A stretch of DNA of 64,000 nt from Paracoccaceae bacterium (GTDB taxonomy: Bacteria > Pseudomonadota > Alphaproteobacteria > Rhodobacterales > Rhodobacteraceae). A model generated the notes under the pieces. The model had not been told where the DNA came from and did no database searches. It saw only the letters and a list, made by a program, of their open reading frames with translations. Where the stretch lies: NCBI GenBank assembly GCA_014323795.1, contig JACONK010000032.1, forward strand, positions 1 to 64,000, given 5' to 3'. Both the position numbers and the translations under genes were made by a program. This document shows, one piece after another, positions 61,549 through 64,000 of this stretch. The stretch's first letter is position 1. Every line of letters starts with the position of its first letter.

Positions 61549-61589
61549 AACCGGCGTATACCGCACCCATGCCGGGGCGTATACCGGTT
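61549..61589. terminator. Bidirectional inverted repeat between gcvP and the ABC permease
   Basis: AACCGG-CG-TATAC (61549-61561) pairs with GTATACCGGTT (61579-61589), an 11-bp stem with a two-base bulge and an 17-base loop. It lies between convergent genes, with the same design as the stem at 42282-42319. Confidence 0.5.
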
Positions 61590-61612
61590 TGTGCGCAAGG
61601 CTGTATCGGCCG

Positions 61613-62641
61613 CTAGCCGGGCCGCATTCCGCCCGTGCGGCGACCGGTGCCGATCAGCAGCACAAACACAAAGACCGCCCCGACAGAGCTGGTCACAATG
61701 CCCACCGGCAATTCCTGCGGCGCAAGCATCACGCGCGAAATAACGTCGGATGCGGTCAAAAGCGTGGCACCGATCAGCGCGGCGACCGGGATCAGATGGC
61801 TGTGCAGCGCACCCGTAAGGCCGCGGGCAAGGTGGGGAACCATCAGGCCGACAAATCCGATGACCCCGGCAACGGATACGAAAGTGGCTGTGGCGAGCGC
61901 GGCGACCAGGAACAGCCCCATCCGCAGCCGCCCGACCTGCACGCCGAGGCTGGCGGCCACGGCATCGCCCGCCAGAAGTGCATCAAGCCGGCGGCGGCAG
62001 AAAAAAGAAAAGACAAGAATCAGGCCGAACCCGGCAAGCACCATTGGCAGGGTTGTCCAGCGCGACAGGCCAAGCCCGCCCAGCATCCAGAACACAATGG
62101 AATGGGCCGCCCGGCTGTCGCCCGCGAAAATCAGATAGTTGGTGAGCGCGGCAAACAGGAAAGACACGGCAAGGCCGGCAAGGATTAGTTTTTCCGGTGT
62201 CCCGCTGCCGAGTCTGCGCACCAGCACCAAAACCACGGCTGTGGCGATAATCCCGCCGCAGAAGGCGGCAAGCGGCAGGGTCCAGAAGCCGAGCACGTCA
62301 CCGGTGACAGTAATCACCAGCACCGCACCGGCAGCAGCACCGGAAGACAGACCGAAAAGGAACGGGTCCGCCAGATCATTGCGCGTGGCGGTTTGCAGGA
62401 CGACGCCCACGATGCCCAGGCCCGCGCCGATGACGGCGGAAAACAGTGCCCGCGGCAGGCGCAGTTCCCACACGATACGGTGCATCGGTGCCGGTGCTGC
62501 CTCTGACAGGCCCAGGCCGGTGGCCACAGCACCAAAAATATCGCCCGCAGGGATTTTGGTGGTGCCGTAGAACACCGACAAAAGGACAAGGGCGGCAAGC
62601 AGCACCGCCCCCGAAAGATATACAAGACCCGGGCGATCCAA
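61613..62641 (-). CDS. FecCD-family ABC permease (iron-siderophore or cobalamin)
   Basis: 342 residues with about ten membrane helices. FecCD/BtuC motifs: ELRLPRALFSAVIGAGLGIVG near residue 65, DPFLFGLSSGAAAGA and GVIGFVGLMVPHLARG, followed by the ATPase-contact loop LGSSVGAV-like IVTSSVGAVFVFVLL. It is the last gene of the operon in this window, one base after the binding-protein gene stop. Substrate not deducible between iron chelates and B12. Confidence 0.92.
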   Translation of the reverse strand: MDRPGLVYLSGAVLLAALVLLSVFYGTTKIPAGDIFGAVATGLGLSEAAPAPMHRIVWELRLPRALFSAVIGAGLGIVGVVLQTATRNDLADPFLFGLSSGAAAGAVLVITVTGDVLGFWTLPLAAFCGGIIATAVVLVLVRRLGSGTPEKLILAGLAVSFLFAALTNYLIFAGDSRAAHSIVFWMLGGLGLSRWTTLPMVLAGFGLILVFSFFCRRRLDALLAGDAVAASLGVQVGRLRMGLFLVAALATATFVSVAGVIGFVGLMVPHLARGLTGALHSHLIPVAALIGATLLTASDVISRVMLAPQELPVGIVTSSVGAVFVFVLLIGTGRRTGGMRPG

Positions 62642-62642
62642 A

Positions 62643-63611
62643 TCAGAACCGGTCCGGATGCATGGCCCGCGCCATCTTCCTGATCGCGGCGATGTTTGCG
62701 GGCCCGGGGGTCAGCTCCTCGTATCGCAGGCCGATCCAGCGGCCGTTCCTGACCGCATCGGTGCCGGCCATGACCGGATGATCCTGCAGAAACCTGAAGG
62801 TGTCTTCTGCCCCGTTGCCGGTCTGGTAGTCCAGCAGCACAAGGAATTCCGGATTTGCCGCTGCCACGGTTTCCCAGGAGGCCCGGCCCCAGGACGTATC
62901 CATGCCGCCGGTTACGCTGGTGCCGCCGGCGGCAGCGATCATCGCATTGGCGATGGCAAACCTGCCGGCTGTGAACGGCGCGTCGGCCGGCCCGTCAAGC
63001 AGGAAGACCCGCAGCCTGTCGGTATCCATGGTTTTCGCCCTGATCGCGGCCAGCTGATCTTTCCAGTCGGCGACCAGGGCATTGGCCCTGTCAGCCACTC
63101 CCATCACGGTGCCCAGGCGCACAACGTCGTCAAACAACAGGTCCATGGAGGCCTCCGGCCGATCCCTGTTCAGGTGTACGCAGCTTTCCGTCAGCACCAT
63201 GGTTTTGATGCCAAAGGGGGCAAGCGTATCCGGCGTGACCTCACCGCCCGGCTGCATACCGTAGTACCAGCCCGCAAGGAACAGGTCCGGTGCGGCGGCC
63301 ACCAGGGTTTCGACAGTCGGGTATTTCGGTGCCAGCTCCGGGATGTCGCCGCGCTCTTGTTCGAATGTCGGGCTTGTCTTGTACCAGCCGGTGATGCCTG
63401 TCAGGCCCACGATCCTGTCTTGCAGGCGAAGCGCGAAGGCCATCTCGGCCATGTTCATGTCGTGCACGACCAGCCGTTCCGGTATCCGGTCAAACATCAG
63501 CGGTTCCCCGCAGTTGTCGACCGTCACTTCGGCCAGGGCGGCACTGGTCGTGGCCAGCACCAGGGCAAGGGCGGTGGCAGGCAGGGGGGATACCTTTTGT
63601 ATTTGCTTCAT
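62643..63611 (-). CDS. Periplasmic metal-chelate binding protein, BtuF/FepB-like
   Basis: 322 residues. Signal peptide [20 protein letters not shown] followed by ATTSAALAE; the mature protein has the type III cluster-binding fold with [20 protein letters not shown] (usual opening of Fe-siderophore binding proteins), [15 protein letters not shown] and [20 protein letters not shown]. Its ATG overlaps the ATPase stop (ATGA), so it belongs to the same operon. BtuF-type and Fe(III)-siderophore-type cannot be separated by eye. Confidence 0.9.
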   Translation of the reverse strand: MKQIQKVSPLPATALALVLATTSAALAEVTVDNCGEPLMFDRIPERLVVHDMNMAEMAFALRLQDRIVGLTGITGWYKTSPTFEQERGDIPELAPKYPTVETLVAAAPDLFLAGWYYGMQPGGEVTPDTLAPFGIKTMVLTESCVHLNRDRPEASMDLLFDDVVRLGTVMGVADRANALVADWKDQLAAIRAKTMDTDRLRVFLLDGPADAPFTAGRFAIANAMIAAAGGTSVTGGMDTSWGRASWETVAAANPEFLVLLDYQTGNGAEDTFRFLQDHPVMAGTDAVRNGRWIGLRYEELTPGPANIAAIRKMARAMHPDRF

Positions 63612-64000
63612 GTCGGGATCTCTGTTCTTTGGATATCGAGCGTGGGTATCTGTCGGCCCTGGTGGGGTAAAAGCAGATAATTCACGCCAAAGGTTTCACG
63701 CACGGACCGGGGGGTCAGCACGTCTGCGGTGCGGCCGAAGGCTGTCAGCCGTGCGTCTTTTAAAAGGGCTGCGTGACTTGCAAATTCAGGAATCATAACA
63801 AGGTCATGGACGACCATCACCACAGTGATGCCAAGTGCCGCGATCACCGACAGCATGCGCCCCTTGGCATCGGGGTCGAGGTGATTCGTCGGTTCATCAA
63901 GGAACAGAAGCCGGGGCTTCTGCGCCAGTGCCCGGGCGATATGCGCACGCTGGCGTTCACCGCCCGACAGCTGGCCGATAAGCCTGTCAGCCAGGGCAGT
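63608..64000 (-). CDS. ABC ATPase of the metal-chelate transporter (partial)
   Basis: The last ~130 residues of an ATPase whose 5' part is off the right edge. The signature [17 protein letters not shown], Walker [13 protein letters not shown] and the switch VVMVVHDL are visible, and the C-terminal [16 protein letters not shown] is typical of FecE/FhuC-like subunits. It supplies energy to the permease and binding protein downstream. Confidence 0.93.
   Translation of the reverse strand, partial: TALADRLIGQLSGGERQRAHIARALAQKPRLLFLDEPTNHLDPDAKGRMLSVIAALGITVVMVVHDLVMIPEFASHAALLKDARLTAFGRTADVLTPRSVRETFGVNYLLLPHQGRQIPTLDIQRTEIPT

Overview
The window looks like chromosomal DNA of a high-GC alphaproteobacterium, most probably of the Rhodobacterales. 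The evidence is a paired crotonyl-CoA carboxylase/reductase and ethylmalonyl-CoA mutase (ethylmalonyl-CoA pathway), a GapR/DUF2312 protein, a RecD-like helicase of the kind usual in Rhodobacteraceae, and class A RNase P RNA just upstream of mraZ. The family assignment is inference from recalled protein families; no search was run.

Layout. 1-4833 is a defence-type stretch: a small coiled-coil membrane protein (cut by the left edge), an SNF2/DUF3883 helicase gene with an in-frame amber codon before its DEAH box, and a 100-residue protein coupled to a HEPN-domain protein. 5086-8541 holds gatC-gatA (GatA carries an unusual in-frame insertion), an amidase and rnpB. 9430-18421 is the first half of the division/cell-wall (dcw) cluster, mraZ-rsmH-ftsL-ftsI-murE-murF-mraY-murD, with overlapping genes. 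The cluster stops after murD; where ftsW-murG-murC would be expected lies a second defence stretch (19361-25889): a 1096-residue Swt1-HEPN/DUF499 ATPase, a multi-pass membrane coiled-coil protein, and a GmrSD-type DUF262/DUF1524 protein on the opposite strand.

26091-46709 is mostly core metabolism: a branched-chain-amino-acid-type ABC transporter operon, a CurA-type oxidoreductase, ecm, an acyltransferase, a family II pyrophosphatase, ccr, a RecD-like helicase broken by a 71-bp duplication, an SLC13 permease, a VasI/TagO-like periplasmic protein, ribF, a MaoC hydratase, a HAD phosphatase, a decayed malonyl-CoA synthetase pseudogene, gapR and a 70-residue membrane protein.

46865-56988 is a third defence stretch: a BPTD_3080-type restriction helicase-nuclease, a NYN-domain protein, the partner DNA methyltransferase (frameshifted), a second GmrSD protein, an ImmA/IrrE remnant and an AbiJ-type protein whose reading frame breaks exactly at an A AAA AAC sequence. 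The window closes with gcvT-gcvH-gcvP and, convergently, a metal-siderophore or cobalamin ABC transporter (permease, binding protein, partial ATPase).

The broken frames fall mainly in accessory or defence genes (SNF2 helicase, methyltransferase, ImmA/IrrE, AbiJ, RecD-like helicase, malonyl-CoA synthetase), while the essential genes are intact. This suggests either real decay of costly defence genes or, for the single-base cases, assembly error. The most interesting candidates for an undescribed system are the DUF499-HEPN ATPase with its membrane coiled-coil partner, and the restriction operon with a NYN nuclease-like gene between the nuclease and methylase genes.
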